Origin: Magicicada septendecula
Lineage: Eukaryota; Arthropoda; Insecta; Hemiptera; Cicadidae
NCBI GenBank assembly: GCA_034769895.1
Contig: CM068373.1
Coordinates: forward strand, 278,304,658 to 278,368,657
Reading direction: 5' to 3'
DNA: 64,000 bases
In this document: positions 36,228 to 47,284 of the stretch, in pieces
Layout of the letters: every line of letters starts with the position of its first letter
Numbering within the stretch: position 1 is the stretch's first letter
Translations under genes and position numbers: made by a program
Notes under the pieces: generated by a model
The model's input: the letters and a program-made list of their open reading frames with translations, nothing else
Told to the model about the DNA's origin: nothing
Database searches by the model: none

Positions 36228-36420
36228 TTGTGATAACTGTTTGATGGTTTTCACGGCCGGTGTCAGTTGTATGGCGGGACATCTTTTTGCCTTCACCACA
36301 GTACTGTGGGCCTGATGTACAACACCCCGCGTTAGGTTGACTCGAATACATCCATTCAAGATGGAAGCCAGTGGTGCTGCTGAAACGTTTGGTTTGTAAT
36401 GACGTTTCTAAAAAAAATCT
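36228..36420. mobile_element. Related, decayed copy of the same repeat
   Basis: It shares TTTTCACGGCCGGTGTCA (36246-36263) and CCACAGTACTGTGG (36296-36309) with the element at 35620, and ends with CTGCTGAAACGTTTGG (about 36370-36385). The CTGANGA part has decayed (TTCAAGA). Confidence 0.65.
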
Positions 36421-36464
36421 TTTGACTATCAAAGTGTTCTAAGTGTTCTTTGACACAAAGACAA

Positions 36465-36971
36465 TTACGTAACGTTCTCAATAATTCGAAACTGCATTAC
36501 CCCGTAACACGTTCTCCATTAGCCCAGCGCGTGCAGCCGCAGGCACCCTTGCGTTCAAGGTCGGACTTCGTCCTAGTCTCCAGATTGTTCTAGTGCTTGT
36601 TATAACTACGCAAATCATACTTACTGAGCCGTCCGGAAAATGGACGGTTATTCTGGAACGTCTGCAAGGTATATATAAGCGTCAGTGGCCGGCTTAGGAT
36701 TTCGGTTAATCACACTTGACGATTTTAGAGGAGCAGTTCTAAGTTATTATAGCGGTTTAGTGGGAGAGTAATCATTGTGTTAGTTAGTGCGAAACTGTAA
36801 TAAGGTGACATTTATTGTTGCATGTTGGACAAATTTAATTTGAATTGTTGTATAAGGGTGCCTTTGTTTACGCCCAACTGTTGTTGGTGTCTAATTAAAG
36901 TTTGTAATTTGTGACTATATTGGTGTTATTTATTCTGTATTGTACAACACGATGACCCGTGAGTTCGACGT

Positions 36972-36975
<4 letters not shown>
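36465..36975 (+). mobile_element. Solo LTR (diverged member of the TGTTACG family)
   Basis: It ends TTCGACGTAACA, flanked by ACAA on the right and ACAA before 36465, a probable 4-bp duplication. TTCTGGAA (36651-36658) precedes a TATATATAA box (36670-36678). The later landmarks TGGACAAATTTAATTTGAAT, TCTAATTAAAG and GTGACTATATTGGTG match the other LTRs. The start is less certain because the usual TG is not evident. Confidence 0.7.
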
Positions 36976-37002
<27 letters not shown>

Positions 37003-37012
37003 CACACACACA
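36973..37012. repeat. (AAC)n(AC)n microsatellite
   Basis: AAC units directly follow the LTR end, then AC units. The ACAA target duplication lies within it. Confidence 0.9.
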
Positions 37013-37134
37013 TTATGTGGCTTATATTTAGTTTACAGACGTCTACCGTATCCCAGCCCCTACCGAATTCTGTCCTTACAACCTGTGATTTGGAGGCCTC
37101 TATTGCTCATAGCAGTTTCTGTACTTCTGATTTA

Positions 37135-37260
37135 TGACAGTTTATAAGAGTGCATTTTGTCGATTTGAAACGGACGTTTATGACTAATTAAAAATCGTAA
37201 TTATTTACTTCATTATAATAAGTTTTAGTGTTTCCACTGTACCCACGACGATCCTGTAGG
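37135..37260 (+). mobile_element. 3'-terminal fragment of a related LTR
   Basis: TGACTAATTAAAAATCGTAA, ATTTACTTCATT and GTGTTTCCACTGTACCCACG, then ACGATCCTG, match the last about 125 bp of the family before being cut off. It abuts the next LTR copy, which lacks its 5' end. Confidence 0.6.
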
Positions 37261-37261
37261 A

Positions 37262-37692
37262 CTCAAATAAACCGCGTTATCGAACAATGGAGAATGCCGT
37301 TCTACACGTTTCTCTGCTGGCCCAGCAGCTGCGTGTTTCTTCAAAGCCACACGCAAGTACGCTCTAAAAATTTCGAGTGTCTGTTGACACGTATTATGGA
37401 TTATTCTGGAACACTTATGCTACCTATTTAAACAACAGCAGCTGGCTTTGTCAGTCAGTTTACGTTGGGCGAATTTTCAAGAGATATCAAGTAGTTTCTG
37501 TGTTATAATTAGTATGGAATTCTTTGTAATTGACATTATTATTGCGTGTGGACAAATTTAACTTGAGTTATTGTACGAGTTTATTACAAACTGTTATTTG
37601 TGATTAATTAAAGCTGGTTATTAGTGACTTCATTGGTATCTGCATTTTGTTTTCCACTGTACCATACAACAATCAGTGAGACCGTCGTAAAA
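37262..37692 (+). mobile_element. Solo LTR, 5'-truncated
   Basis: TTCTGGAA (37404-37411) lies upstream of TATTTAAA (37425-37432). Then come AGCAGCTGGCTTTGTCAGTC, GACATTATTATTGCGTGTGG, GATTAATTAAAGCTGG, TTTTCCACTGTACC and AGACCGTCGTAA. The first about 100 bp, including the TGTTACG end, are missing and replaced by the fragment at 37135-37260. Confidence 0.8.
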
Positions 37693-38269
37693 ATATTTAT
37701 TTGGTCCGACACAGAAATCACTTGGCGTTTTACAAGTTGAAACAACTTTATCTTACGTAAGACACTACTAGAGAATCGAGAAACTGTAGCACAATTGTAA
37801 ATGCAAAATGTTTACAGTACCGCATGCAGTGTTCTGTAAAGTAAAATTTGCTTATTGTTTACGTTGTAATGACATTGGGCTAGTTTGGTGCTTTGTTTTG
37901 TTTTGTTTAATAGACGCCGCCCGCGGTTAGTGAAATGCTTAAAATAACAATTTCCTTGAATTGTTTCGTGTTCTTAAAATATTAACATTGTCTAAAACTG
38001 AAACACGAAATTATGCAATCCCTCTGCTTACAGAAAATACGTCACTTTCCGTTTGTTTGTTACTGAAAAAAGCGATTTACCGAATGAGAGGATGAAACCC
38101 CCGGTTTGACAATATACCCTTTTCTTTTTGTCGTTGTTAATGTTTGTGTAGGGGTTTCTTGGTAAGTCGTGTAAATTTGCAATTTTTTTTGTATCGGCCT
38201 TTTAAGGACCACATGACAATTTCAATTCTTTATTCTTTGTTATTTTCTTTTTTTTTCAATATTCTTTCA
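37693..38269. other. No gene recognised
   Basis: Noncoding spacer between the solo LTR and the LINE fragment. Confidence 0.5.
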
Positions 38270-38940
38270 TCTTTTCACTGTGTCTCTTCTTCCTGTCTTT
38301 AGTCCACTTAGAATCTGCGTTTTTCTCCTTCCAGATTCATTCCATTATTAACACTTTTCCCGGTAAAACTTCTCTTTCAATTGCTTCTTCTGCGTTTATA
38401 TTACTTTTTTCTAAATCCTTTTGGACTTCTTCAACCCAACTTGATGTTAACTTCATCTCCACATATTTGAAGATCTGCTTTGTTCACCTATTGTCTTCCG
38501 TTCTATATAAATGTCCAAATAATAATAGTCTTATTTTTCTTAATTTCCTACCTTCTGAAGTTTTTCGTGGGCCTAATATTTTCCTAATAATTCGTCTTTC
38601 CAATATTTCTAGTTTGTCTAAATTATAATTCAATGCTAAACAATCACTTGCATATAGACATTCTGGCAACACTATTGTACTGTAATGCCTTATTTTTTCA
38701 TTTTTAGATATGCAGTTGTTATTGTAAATATCTTAATTATACCATTTGCTCTTTCCATTTTATGAATAGTTTCTTCTATAGTTGATTAGATTTTTCTAAA
38801 CCATTCTCTTGACTTATTTCCCCTAGATACTTAAATTCTCTAACCCTCTCTATTCGACCAATACCTGTTGGGCGCATTTTTAATGTTCGTGACAAATTTA
38901 TTTTTTTCTGCAGAAATTCTTAAGCCTTTTCTACTGGCTA
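38270..38940 (-). pseudogene. LINE ORF2 C-terminal fragment
   Basis: Minus-strand blocks in order: YLGEI-like remnant and KMERANGI near 38800, then NEKIRHYSTIVLPECLYASD and LEILERRIIRKILGPRKTSE, then LLLFGHLYRTEDNR. This is a LINE region with KIRHY.TVV.PECLYA, IRRKILGP and GHL.RM motifs. Only 62 codons stay open (38672-38484); the rest is frameshifted. It abuts the gypsy-flanking repeat at 38941. Confidence 0.8.
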
Positions 38941-39096
38941 TTATAACGTCTCTCCTGTCAAGACATTATAACATAGGGAACCAGTTTAATTGTTTGCTGT
39001 TAATTAAACTAGCTGCCGTAGTTAGTAAAATTTACTTACCAACAAATTATCACAATGTATATATCAGGATTTTGTCCAAGGTTACATAAATTTATT
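38941..39096 (-). repeat. Putative 3' LTR of the gypsy element (156-bp direct repeat)
   Basis: From TTATAACGTCTCTCCTGTCA to ACATAAATTTATT this copy matches 46488-46606 plus 47287-47325. In the first 115 bp I see one difference (ATAGGG against ACAGGG). Its position on both sides of the gypsy genes in direct orientation suggests LTRs. However, the ends are not TG...CA, the repeat is short, and no target duplication was seen, so it could be another repeat. Confidence 0.5.
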
Positions 39097-40957
39097 CACT
39101 CTCTGGATATTAGCGAAAACATCTCTTTATTCTTGTATTTTAACTAAGTATATAAACGTAATAGCTTTAATGGTCATCTTTTTGTTTTTTACTTACTTTA
39201 CTTTACTTTTAAAAGAAATTTCTTATAAATTCTGCATTAAATACTCTTTAAATTGTTACTCTTAGTATCTCAAAATCATACAGCTGTGTATTATTTCAAT
39301 TACCACGGATCCGGGCTTTAACTTTGCAATATTCTAATCTATCTCAACATCATCCAAACTATTTGAAGAATAGTCTGATGTAATTTTCAGAGTTACTTTA
39401 CCTTTAAACATCATCAGGTTATTACTATAGCGTTACAGAAATTACAAACATTTATATGCTAATCTTTAAGTGATCTAAAAGTCTTTACAAGAAACTTTAC
39501 TGTTCTTTTTGTTGCGGTTTTTAAAAAACAAGTTACGCACAGAAGTTATGGTTTAATGTCACCTGAATATAACGTGAGTCTGCGGTGGGTGTTCGAGATG
39601 ATCCTCTTCAGTAGGTCTTCTTGGGTGTAGTTCGTTGTTCATCTGGATCCTCCATTTAGTTGGTTGTTTCCGAATTGTAGTCTAGGTCATGACGGTTGGA
39701 TTCTGTCACTTGAAGTTCGTACGGTTGTTGTAGTACTTTTCTCCTGGTGTTGGTTGTTCACTTTTTACATTTAATTTGTTTTTATTTTAGCAGCACTGAT
39801 ATTTACTTTTATATGGTAAGGAACATATCTTACCACTTACTGTTCGTAAAGAGATGTGTCGGCTAAGTTTTTTATATATTATTAATATTTCCTCCACGTA
39901 CTACATTACTAGTTTTTGAGTTTTACTAACGCTACATTGGTTTAAATAGACTAGAAGAACTAACGTCTTGTTACATCGTTGTTTAGCGACATACACGTAA
40001 GTGTAACTTTACAACACATTTTCAAGCTGCTTACATGTCGAAGATTCTCCGGCGACTGGGGCTAGTTTAGCGGCAGGGAGCCTGTAAGCTGGCGCGGTTT
40101 ACGCGCTGAGAAAAAAGTAGTTCGTTCCTTTATTATTATTAATTGTCCATTAATTAACTAGTATAAATTATGCTACTTTTTTGTTAGGAGTTAGATATTT
40201 CCTTTATTATTAATACGTCTTTTATTTAATTAGAAGTATTATTAGTTTTCGCTTAATAACATTGTACTTTGCATGTTCGTACTGGACTTTTTGCACGTTG
40301 ATACAGGTATCTAGGTACAGATAAGGGTGGATTATACTCTCACTTGTTATAAGATCAAAAATTAATTTGTGCTATTTAAATAATTTTTAAATCGTCACAT
40401 CCTCCTGCACTTAAATGAGATCGATGGGGGTTTGTTTATTGAAAGACATCTAAGAAATACAATTACATTTGGCACGGAACTTCGTGCTGAAATTTCTCTC
40501 CACCAGGTGATTTCTATCCATCAATCGATTATCTTACATCTTATACAAAATATTTAAAATCTAATACATCTACAACACATAAAATACACAAATAGATAAA
40601 TCTACCTTATTTCTAATTCTTACATCTACTACCGGGTTTTTTGCTTGATTTCTTCACTCGTTTTAATGAGTTACACTCATGAGTAGGTTATTAATAATAA
40701 TAACGTATTGTAATAACAATCGAATTACTTTTAGTTTACTGCGCTAGAGGTTTGTTGTTCGTCAGCTGACTTCTCATTATTTATTTCATTCTCGCAGGAC
40801 ATTAGCTAAGGTTGATCAGGTCTCGCTAGTATTCGTACGAGGTGTTTGAGTTTATACTCAATTACGATATAGGATGTTGCAAAATCTTATTGTATTCCTG
40901 TATAAAATATAGGCAACATATTTTATTCTTAATACTTAAGTAGTATTCTTGGTTTTA
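39097..40957. other. Noncoding 3' part of the gypsy element
   Basis: About 1.86 kb between the integrase stop and the putative 3' LTR. No env-like or other ORF is seen. It is AT-rich and contains no LINE or LTR similarity that I recognise. Confidence 0.5.
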
Positions 40958-41710
40958 CTATCTTTCTCGTAGTCGTGCTTCTTTATTTTTACACGAAAAC
41001 AATTTTTTTATTTGAGACACATGGCTTCTGCGAACGTAATTGTCTGTATTGGGTTCATACAGCGCTACTGTTACGGGGGTGATGAACTTGTGAATCTTGT
41101 AGGGACCACACCATCGGTATGATAGTTTGGAAGTGGTCCTTTCAACGGCTTTACTCGTAGGGTGAGTTTTATACATCACTAAATCACCTACTTTGTACTT
41201 TATTTTCCTATTATTCTGCTCGTGATATTTCCGCGATTTTTGTAAATTCGCTCTCAAATTTGCACGAGCTTCGTTCCATATTTTCCTTATGTTATTCCCA
41301 TTTATTTCGCTGGTCAATAACTCATGAATTTTCCACTTTGTGGTCAACGGGTGGTTCGGTTTATACTTGTACAGTAAATCAAATGGTGTTGATTTATGTC
41401 CTTCATGATACGCTGAGTTGAAAGCAAATTGTATCCATGATAGATTTTGATCCCACGCTGTCTGATCTTTAGCGTGATAAGATATTAAGGCTGATTTTAG
41501 GTTTCGCAAGTATCTCTCAGCTAGGTTTCCTTGCGGACGGTACTCTGTGACTGTAATATGATTTATTCCTAATTTAAAACACATGTTATTAAATTCTTTC
41601 GATTTAAACTGAGGTCCATTGTCAGATACTAGGTGTACTGGTGTACCATAATCTTTAAATAGTCTCTCTTGTAGAATCTTTATTGTCGTAGATGCTAAGG
41701 CACGTCTCAT
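40958..41710 (-). pseudogene. Gypsy pol: integrase core end and C-terminus
   Basis: This segment carries the second and third catalytic residues of the integrase: Asp30 in VSDNGPQF and Glu65 in NLAERYLRNLK. The usual FAFNSAYHEGHKSTPFDLLY block follows, and then a C-terminal SH3-like module (VGDLVMYKTHPTSKA ... RWCGPYKI ... YVRRSHVSQIKKLF). It is in the same frame as 43045-41714, from which one TAA stop (41716-41714) separates it. It therefore belongs to pol rather than being a separate gene. Integrase inserts the element's cDNA into the host chromosome. The remaining sequence is intact to its own stop. Confidence 0.85.
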
Positions 41711-41713
41711 AGG

Positions 41714-43045
41714 TTACATCCATAAGAATTTAGTGAAGGAGTCCACGCAAATTAATAGCATAGTATTTCCGGACTTAGAACGGGGATAAGGTCCAGAATA
41801 GTCTATGTATATCTTTGAGAAGGGTGTTGTGGGGATTTCTGAGATTAATTTTCCTACTTGACTGATTCTTGCTGGCTTGCTCAGGGCACAGATTTCGCAT
41901 TGTTTCACGAACTTAGTTATTTCACTGTTCATGTTTTCCCAATGGTATTCCTTGCGAATACGATGTATTGTTTTCCTAATTCCCATATGAGCTCCAATGG
42001 TTGATGAGTGGTAGTATTCCATTAGCATAGGTTTAATTATTTCCGGGGCGATTATTCCCAGTGATTTTCCGTTAGCCTTTTTAAAACAAAGTACTCGTTT
42101 ACTCAAGGTATATTTGTCAGAATAATTTCCTTTCTCTATTTGTTCTATTATTTTGTACAATTTAGGATCTTGTTGTTGGTGATATGCTATATCCTTAAAT
42201 GCAAGGGGGAAGTTAGTTATTAGCGTATTAACAGTAGTGGTTTCAACATTGTCTTCGCCAGGTCTGGTATTGGGTAGTTGGAACATGCGGGATAGAGTAT
42301 CGGCTACTACATTTTGGGTACCACGAATATGTTGTACTTTGAACTTGTAGCAATTTAATCTTAACACCCATCTTCCGATACGACCTAACTGTTTTGGATA
42401 GTTCAGTAACCATGACAAAGCTTGGTTGTCGGTTTCTAGTAGAAATTCCTTGTGTTCCAAAAATGGTTTGAAATTTTCGAAGGCGAATACTACAGCTAAA
42501 CATTCAAGTTCATAGGCTGAGAACTTCCTTTCTTGCTCCGTCAATGTACGTGATGCATAGCTGATCGGGAGTCTTGTATTATTGATTTCTTGGTATATTA
42601 CGGCTCCTAAGGCTACACTAGGACTGTCGGTCTGTACGACAAATGGTTTATTAAAATCTGCTAACTGCAATATCGGTGGTGATATTATGCTTCCTTTGAG
42701 TGTTTCAAAAGCGTCTTGATGTCGAGTAGTCCACTCGAATTTCGCTCCTTTCTTCCTTAATGCATTTAATGGGGCTGCTATATCCGCTAGGTGGGGTATG
42801 TACTTGTGAAAGTAATTGATCATACCTAAACATCGAGCCATACCTTTGGTGTCTCTAGGTGGTAAAAATTCTCGGATTGCGCTCGTACGTTCGGGATCGA
42901 TGCTAACCTTACCTTCGGCCGATACTATATGACCTAAGAAAGAAAATTGTTTTACTGCGAAATTAACTTTACTGGGGTTTACCGTTAGTTCAGCTTTCTT
43001 TAACCTTGATAATACTTCACGCAAGTGATCAATATGTTGATCCAT
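41714..43045 (-). pseudogene. Gypsy pol: RT thumb, RNase H and integrase N-terminus
   Basis: 443 codons without internal stop. Residues 1-60 are the RT thumb/connection (LGHIVSAEGKVSIDPERTSA). RNase H starts about 133 (FVVQTDSPSVALGAVIY), continues with AYELECLAVVFAFENF and VVADTLSRM. About residues 345-390 are the HHCC zinc finger of integrase (H.....H ... CEICALSKP), followed by the first catalytic Asp in YIDYSGPYP. It is separated from the upstream RT part by a TAG (43048-43046) in frame. The TDSPS in RNase H is unusual; most gypsy elements have TDAS. Confidence 0.9.
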
Positions 43046-44269
43046 CTACTCACTATATACTACTATGTCGTCAAGATAGTGATATACGAATTTAAATTTA
43101 ACGTCATGGAATATTTTTTCTAACAGTCTGCTACATACTGAACTTCCTTGTGATATTCCGAATTGTACTCTAGTAAATTGATATAGATTAAATGGGACAG
43201 CAAACGCAGTTAGATGTTTTGATTCCTCAGCTAGTGGAATTTGGTGGAATGCCTGGTTGAGATCCATTATGGTGAAGATTTTCGCCTTGGTAAAATAGTG
43301 GAACGCGCTATGTATGTCGGGCAGGGGAATCGATTCAAATTCTATATTCTTATTCAGCTGTCTATAATCCACGACTAGTCTATGTTTGTCAGTTCCTTTT
43401 GGTACTAGGAATGCAGGTGATGAGTATGGAGACGTTGACGGTTCGGTGACGTGTTGTTCTAGTAGTTTGTTGATTTGGTTTCTCATTATTTCCATCTTGG
43501 GCGGTGATAATTTGTATGTGTGAAGACGTATTACCTTGTTGTCAATTAGATTTATTTTGTATTCGATTAGGTGGGTCAATCCTAACTTGGGAGTGAGTAC
43601 AGTAGAAAATTCCCTTATTAACTTTTGAATTCTTTGTCGCTCATTTCCTTTTAAATGACTCAAACTAGATTCATGATGCTCTAACTGAATAGTTGATGTT
43701 TCGCAATTCTCGCTGTTACTTAGCTCGGAGTCGAACTGATATTTTCGAGTACGATCAAATCTGAAGAAATATTGTCTAGTGTATATGTCAAGGATTAAGC
43801 CAGTTTTGCTTATAAAGTCAGCGCCTAGTATTACGTTTTGTCCTAATACTTCAGCTACGAGTAATGGAACATACCAAGTAAAATTCTTTATTTTTAATTT
43901 CACCGTAATACTGCGTGATATATTTAGGTTTTGCTTATTTGCGGTGGCACACTTTATGTTCACGTTTTGGCTACGTTTAATAAGATTATGATTAGCTAAT
44001 TCGGTGGCTAGCTGTTGACTGATTATACTACGTGTAGATCCTGAATCGATTAAACCAAGGATATTCGTTGCTCCAAGGTCTATCTGTATGTAGGGTAATT
44101 GGCATATACTTGTTTTGCATGTACCAATAGAGTTGCACTTGTCAATAAATCTTGTTAAGTAAGGGTCTATACGTTTGTTTCTATTTATTTTTACTTTAGA
44201 ATTATTAGTGTTTATACCTTTCCTTCTGATGCTGCGGAAGACGTAGGATTTTTGTTCTTCCCGCTTCAC
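43046..44269 (-). pseudogene. Gypsy pol: protease and reverse transcriptase
   Basis: 407 codons. The aspartic protease has DSG at residues 75-77 (GLIDSGSTRSII) and VILGADFI at about 145-152. RT spans about 276-407: PYSSPAFLVPKGTDKHRLVV, FTIMDLNQAFHQIPL with the catalytic Asp336, FGISQGSS, and YLDDIVVYS with the catalytic Asp pair at 399-400. The frame ends at an in-frame TAG just after YLDD and resumes at once downstream. The frame opens at a GTG within gag's stop, so it has no ATG of its own there; it is probably expressed by -1 frameshifting from gag at 44278-44272. Confidence 0.92.
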
Positions 44270-45162
44270 ATGTTTTTTGACTGGTCGGTTTTCTGTTGGT
44301 ACCGCTTTTGTTTACAATTCTTGCTAATGTGTCCGGACTTTCCACAGTTATAACATCTTCTTTCCTCATTGACATCGCTCGCATGCTGTCGGGGTTTTTG
44401 TAGAGAGTTTGATGTATTGGGGTAGCTTTGGGTTTTAGAAGTTCTTACGAATCGCTTATCATGGTAGGTTCGAGTATCAGTCCCAATGGGTAGGGGTAGG
44501 ACTGAATCTCTGCGTTGAGTCTGGGACATAAAAACGCGTCTGTTTTGGTCAGAATACCAGACGTTGGACGAATGTATACAACACAGTTCTAGTTCAGTGA
44601 AAGTGGTTGGTCTCTTCATGAGTGCTAGGCGAGATCGCTCCTCGGGAGATAGTCCTACTAAGATAGTGTCTACTAGCTGTTGTTCACTCCATTTAACTTG
44701 TAGCAATAAGGCCGATTCCCTTATTTCAGATATATAATGAGCTAATCTCTCGTATGCCCCTTGTACACGAAGTACTAGGTTCCGCTTCAATTCTTCGTAG
44801 ATACCGGTGGGAATGAAGTGTCTTATCAGGGTGGTATGTAGTTCTTCTACAGGGTGATTATACCTTAGTGATTCTAACACACGATCTTTTAAAGGAGGTC
44901 TACATTTAGGTAGAATTACTTGTAAAATTTGGTCATCTCTTAATTGTCGCAGATCCTTTATTTGTAAAAGGTGCTTGATAAAATCTAGGAGTTTTGTAAT
45001 ATTCAGCCCATCAGTGATTGGTATCTCGGATAAAATACGTTCTACGGGGTGAGTTATTTTTCCATAAAGCTCGGTAGTTAGATTTAATGGAGTCGTCATT
45101 CTAGGTTTTTCCGCAGATTGATTCGTCAGTAAGTGAGGAGGTAAATCATAGGTACGGGTCAT
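44266..45162 (-). CDS. Gypsy Gag: capsid and zinc knuckle
   Basis: 298 codons, uninterrupted. The middle has a Gag capsid-like helical region (ITKLLDFIKHLLQIKDLRQL ... LRYNHPVEELHTTLIRHF ... SEIRESALLLQVKWSEQQLV). A CCHC knuckle CYNCGKSGHISKNC spans residues 270-283, close to the C-terminus. The ATG overlaps the stop of the upstream ORF as ATGA (45162-45159). Gag would form the particle and bind element RNA. It appears intact, and the overlap with pol carries the slippery site. Confidence 0.88.
   Translation of the reverse strand: MTRTYDLPPHLLTNQSAEKPRMTTPLNLTTELYGKITHPVERILSEIPITDGLNITKLLDFIKHLLQIKDLRQLRDDQILQVILPKCRPPLKDRVLESLRYNHPVEELHTTLIRHFIPTGIYEELKRNLVLRVQGAYERLAHYISEIRESALLLQVKWSEQQLVDTILVGLSPEERSRLALMKRPTTFTELELCCIHSSNVWYSDQNRRVFMSQTQRRDSVLPLPIGTDTRTYHDKRFVRTSKTQSYPNTSNSLQKPRQHASDVNEERRCYNCGKSGHISKNCKQKRYQQKTDQSKNM
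44272..44278 (-). promoter_or_regulatory. Slippery heptamer A AAA AAC for -1 frameshifting
   Basis: On the sense strand the gag frame reads TC A AAA AAC ATG TGA. The heptamer A AAA AAC is phased as X XXY YYZ in the gag frame and lies one codon before the gag stop. Slippage by -1 enters the pol frame exactly. This heptamer is an established retroviral frameshift site. I did not resolve the downstream stimulatory structure. Confidence 0.75.
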
Positions 45163-45788
45163 ATTTTCTCTTGTTCATTTGGAAGTAACGTGACGTTTAC
45201 GGGTTGGATATTTACTTGTCTATCGGTTAACCGTTCCTTACCGGGATCTATATTAGATTCCTGCAGAAACTGAACTTTTACAGCACTGGGTTGCTGTTCA
45301 TGAGTAGGAGATCGGGTAGGGGAAATATTTTGCTTCGTCATTGGTTCTTCGATCTCTTCTATTCTAAACGATTCGAACCTTCGGCGTAATTCGCGCATTA
45401 TCTCGGGTAATTGTTGTAATGCTTCTTCCGCGAATTTTTGCGCATCCGGTGGAATAACTTTATCACCGGGCCAATTCAACAAATTGGTGATGCGGCGGCT
45501 CAGATGTTCGATTCTTTGAGTGGTTCGTAAAATTACTGCGGGGGATTTTTCAGCTCGCAGGGTTTGTGCGATGGAGGTAAGTTCCGTATATTTATGATAG
45601 CATGTTTCCTTTTCACTTTCGAAGTCTAACACACTTAAACGATTTAACAGTGAGGGTTTCTCTGGTCTATTTTCGCGTAATGTTTTGCGCAGCTCCGCGA
45701 CCGTTACGTTTGCGTATGGGAGACCGCGTAACAAGGCTTCATAGCTTAATTCGTCCTTCAACAACAAGTCGGGGTTAAATTGAGCCAT
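45159..45788 (-). CDS. Gypsy ORF1: N-terminal Gag-like protein
   Basis: 209 codons, rich in Glu, Arg and Leu: LLKDELSYEALLRGLPYANV, then ELRKTLRENRPEKPSLLNRL, ending with a charged Thr/Pro-containing tail. It opens the element and ends in ATGA overlap with the capsid ORF. That suggests either termination-reinitiation or an ancestral single gag now split by a frame change. No catalytic motif is seen. Helical Leu/Arg-rich composition fits a matrix-like Gag segment, which is inferred from position only. Confidence 0.7.
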   Translation of the reverse strand: MAQFNPDLLLKDELSYEALLRGLPYANVTVAELRKTLRENRPEKPSLLNRLSVLDFESEKETCYHKYTELTSIAQTLRAEKSPAVILRTTQRIEHLSRRITNLLNWPGDKVIPPDAQKFAEEALQQLPEIMRELRRRFESFRIEEIEEPMTKQNISPTRSPTHEQQPSAVKVQFLQESNIDPGKERLTDRQVNIQPVNVTLLPNEQEKI

Positions 45789-46487
45789 TGTAGTGGTAAT
45801 AATGACTTTTAAATAATCTAAGTATTACGTACGACAAATCTTATATCATCTATTTTAAACACTTTTAAAATTTGAATTCATTTAAACATACACATATATA
45901 TCTATTACTACACAAAGAATCTTATACTAATTAATCAAATTAAAATTATCTCAAATCAATTCAATTTTACGTACTTCTAGCAATTATCAGTCGAGACAAA
46001 ATGATAATATTATTTTATAGTGGAAAGGAATTTCACACACGAAGAATTCATTGCTTTTATAATAGCACAATGGATCAGCTGTTTGGGGAGGCTTATTGTT
46101 TGCGTTGGGGTGGTTGTTAACAAAGGAGGGTGATTCGGACAATCTGAAACACGATTATTTCCTGTTCTGGACTGTCTGTTATGCCCACGAGGGAATGCCA
46201 TTCAAACAACTTACTTGTGTACGGGGAGAGCGTACATTTCTCGACACGTATTTAACATATTTAACCGACAGGTTTAAAATGGAATATTTTTACCAGCAGG
46301 GACTTGTTTATTACGGCAATATACTAATACTAATATTATTATTTCTGAATTAAAACTTTACTTATTTATTTGTTCACAATTTCAGAGTGAATAAATTTAT
46401 ATATTCTACAAAGTTACTGTTAATTAATTATCACGACGTACACAATTATTATTATTTTTTTTTTATAAATTATCAGAGTCGCGCATC
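45789..46487. other. Gypsy 5' leader region
   Basis: About 700 bp between ORF1 and the putative 5' LTR, without ORF of interest. A sense TGG-initial primer-binding site next to the repeat was not evident, which weakens the LTR assignment. Confidence 0.45.
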
Positions 46488-46606
46488 TTATAACGTCTCT
46501 CCTGTCAAGACATTATAACACAGGGAACCAGTTTAATTGTTTGCTGTTAATTAAACTAGCTGCCGTAGTTAGTAAAATTTACTTACCAACAAATTATCAC
46601 AATGTA
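46488..46606 (-). repeat. Putative 5' LTR, left portion (split by mariner)
   Basis: It matches 38941-39059, interrupted at ...AATGTA by the mariner at 46607. The TA at 46605-46606 is duplicated at 47285-47286. Confidence 0.55.
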
Positions 46607-47284
46607 CGAGGCGTGTCCGGAAAGTAAAGATACAAAGGTCGTAATTGGTCTAAAAATATTTATTTACAAATCATTAACTGACAATTACGTAAATACATAT
46701 ACCTTTATTTCCCTACATAATTACCGCCATTATCCAAGCACCTATTAAGTCTGGGAACCAGCTTTTGTATCCCCGTGTCATAGAAGTCTGCCCCCAACCA
46801 TTTGAACCATGTACTGACCTCTTCTTTTACCTCGTCATCGTTATCGAACTTTTTTCCGGCCAGATATTGTTTCAGGTGAAGGAACAAGTGAAAATCACTG
46901 GGCGCGAGGTCCGGGCTATGCGGCGGGTGATCCAAAACATCGCATTTCCAACTGCAAGCATACTGCACGCGTGACCTCTGCGCTGCTCGGCAGAACCAGT
47001 GATTTTCACTTGTTCCTTCACCTGAAACAATATCTGGCCGGAAAAAAGTTCGATAACGATGACGAGGTAAAAGAAGAGGTCAGTACATGGTTCAAATGGT
47101 TGGGGGCAGACTTCTGTGACACGGGGATACAAAAGCTGGTTCCCAGACTTAATAGGTGCTTGGATAATAGCGGTAATTATGTAGAGACATAAAGATATAT
47201 GTATTTACGTAATTGTCAGTTAATGATTTGTAAATAAATATTTTTAGACCAATTACGACCTCTTTACTTTCCGGACACGCCTCG
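46607..47284. mobile_element. Palindromic mariner made of two 3' halves
   Basis: TIRs CGAGGCGTGTCCGGAAAGTA at both ends, with TA duplications outside. The left arm encodes on the minus strand (46968-46705) HPPHSPDLAPSDFHLFLHLK and the rest of the transposase C-terminus. The right arm encodes on the plus strand (about 46989-47192) DFHLFLHLKQYLAGKKFDND and the same C-terminus. SPDLAPSDFHLF is the mariner motif with the third catalytic Asp of DD34D. No N-terminus exists, so it is non-autonomous. The junction of the inverted halves lies near 46975-46990. Confidence 0.92.

Noticed and set aside
42243-42503. 86-codon ORF inside gypsy pol
   Set aside because: Shadow frame of the RNase H coding region.
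46872-47132. Minus-strand ORF within the mariner
   Set aside because: Antisense of the right arm's transposase coding strand, open only because the two halves are inverted copies.
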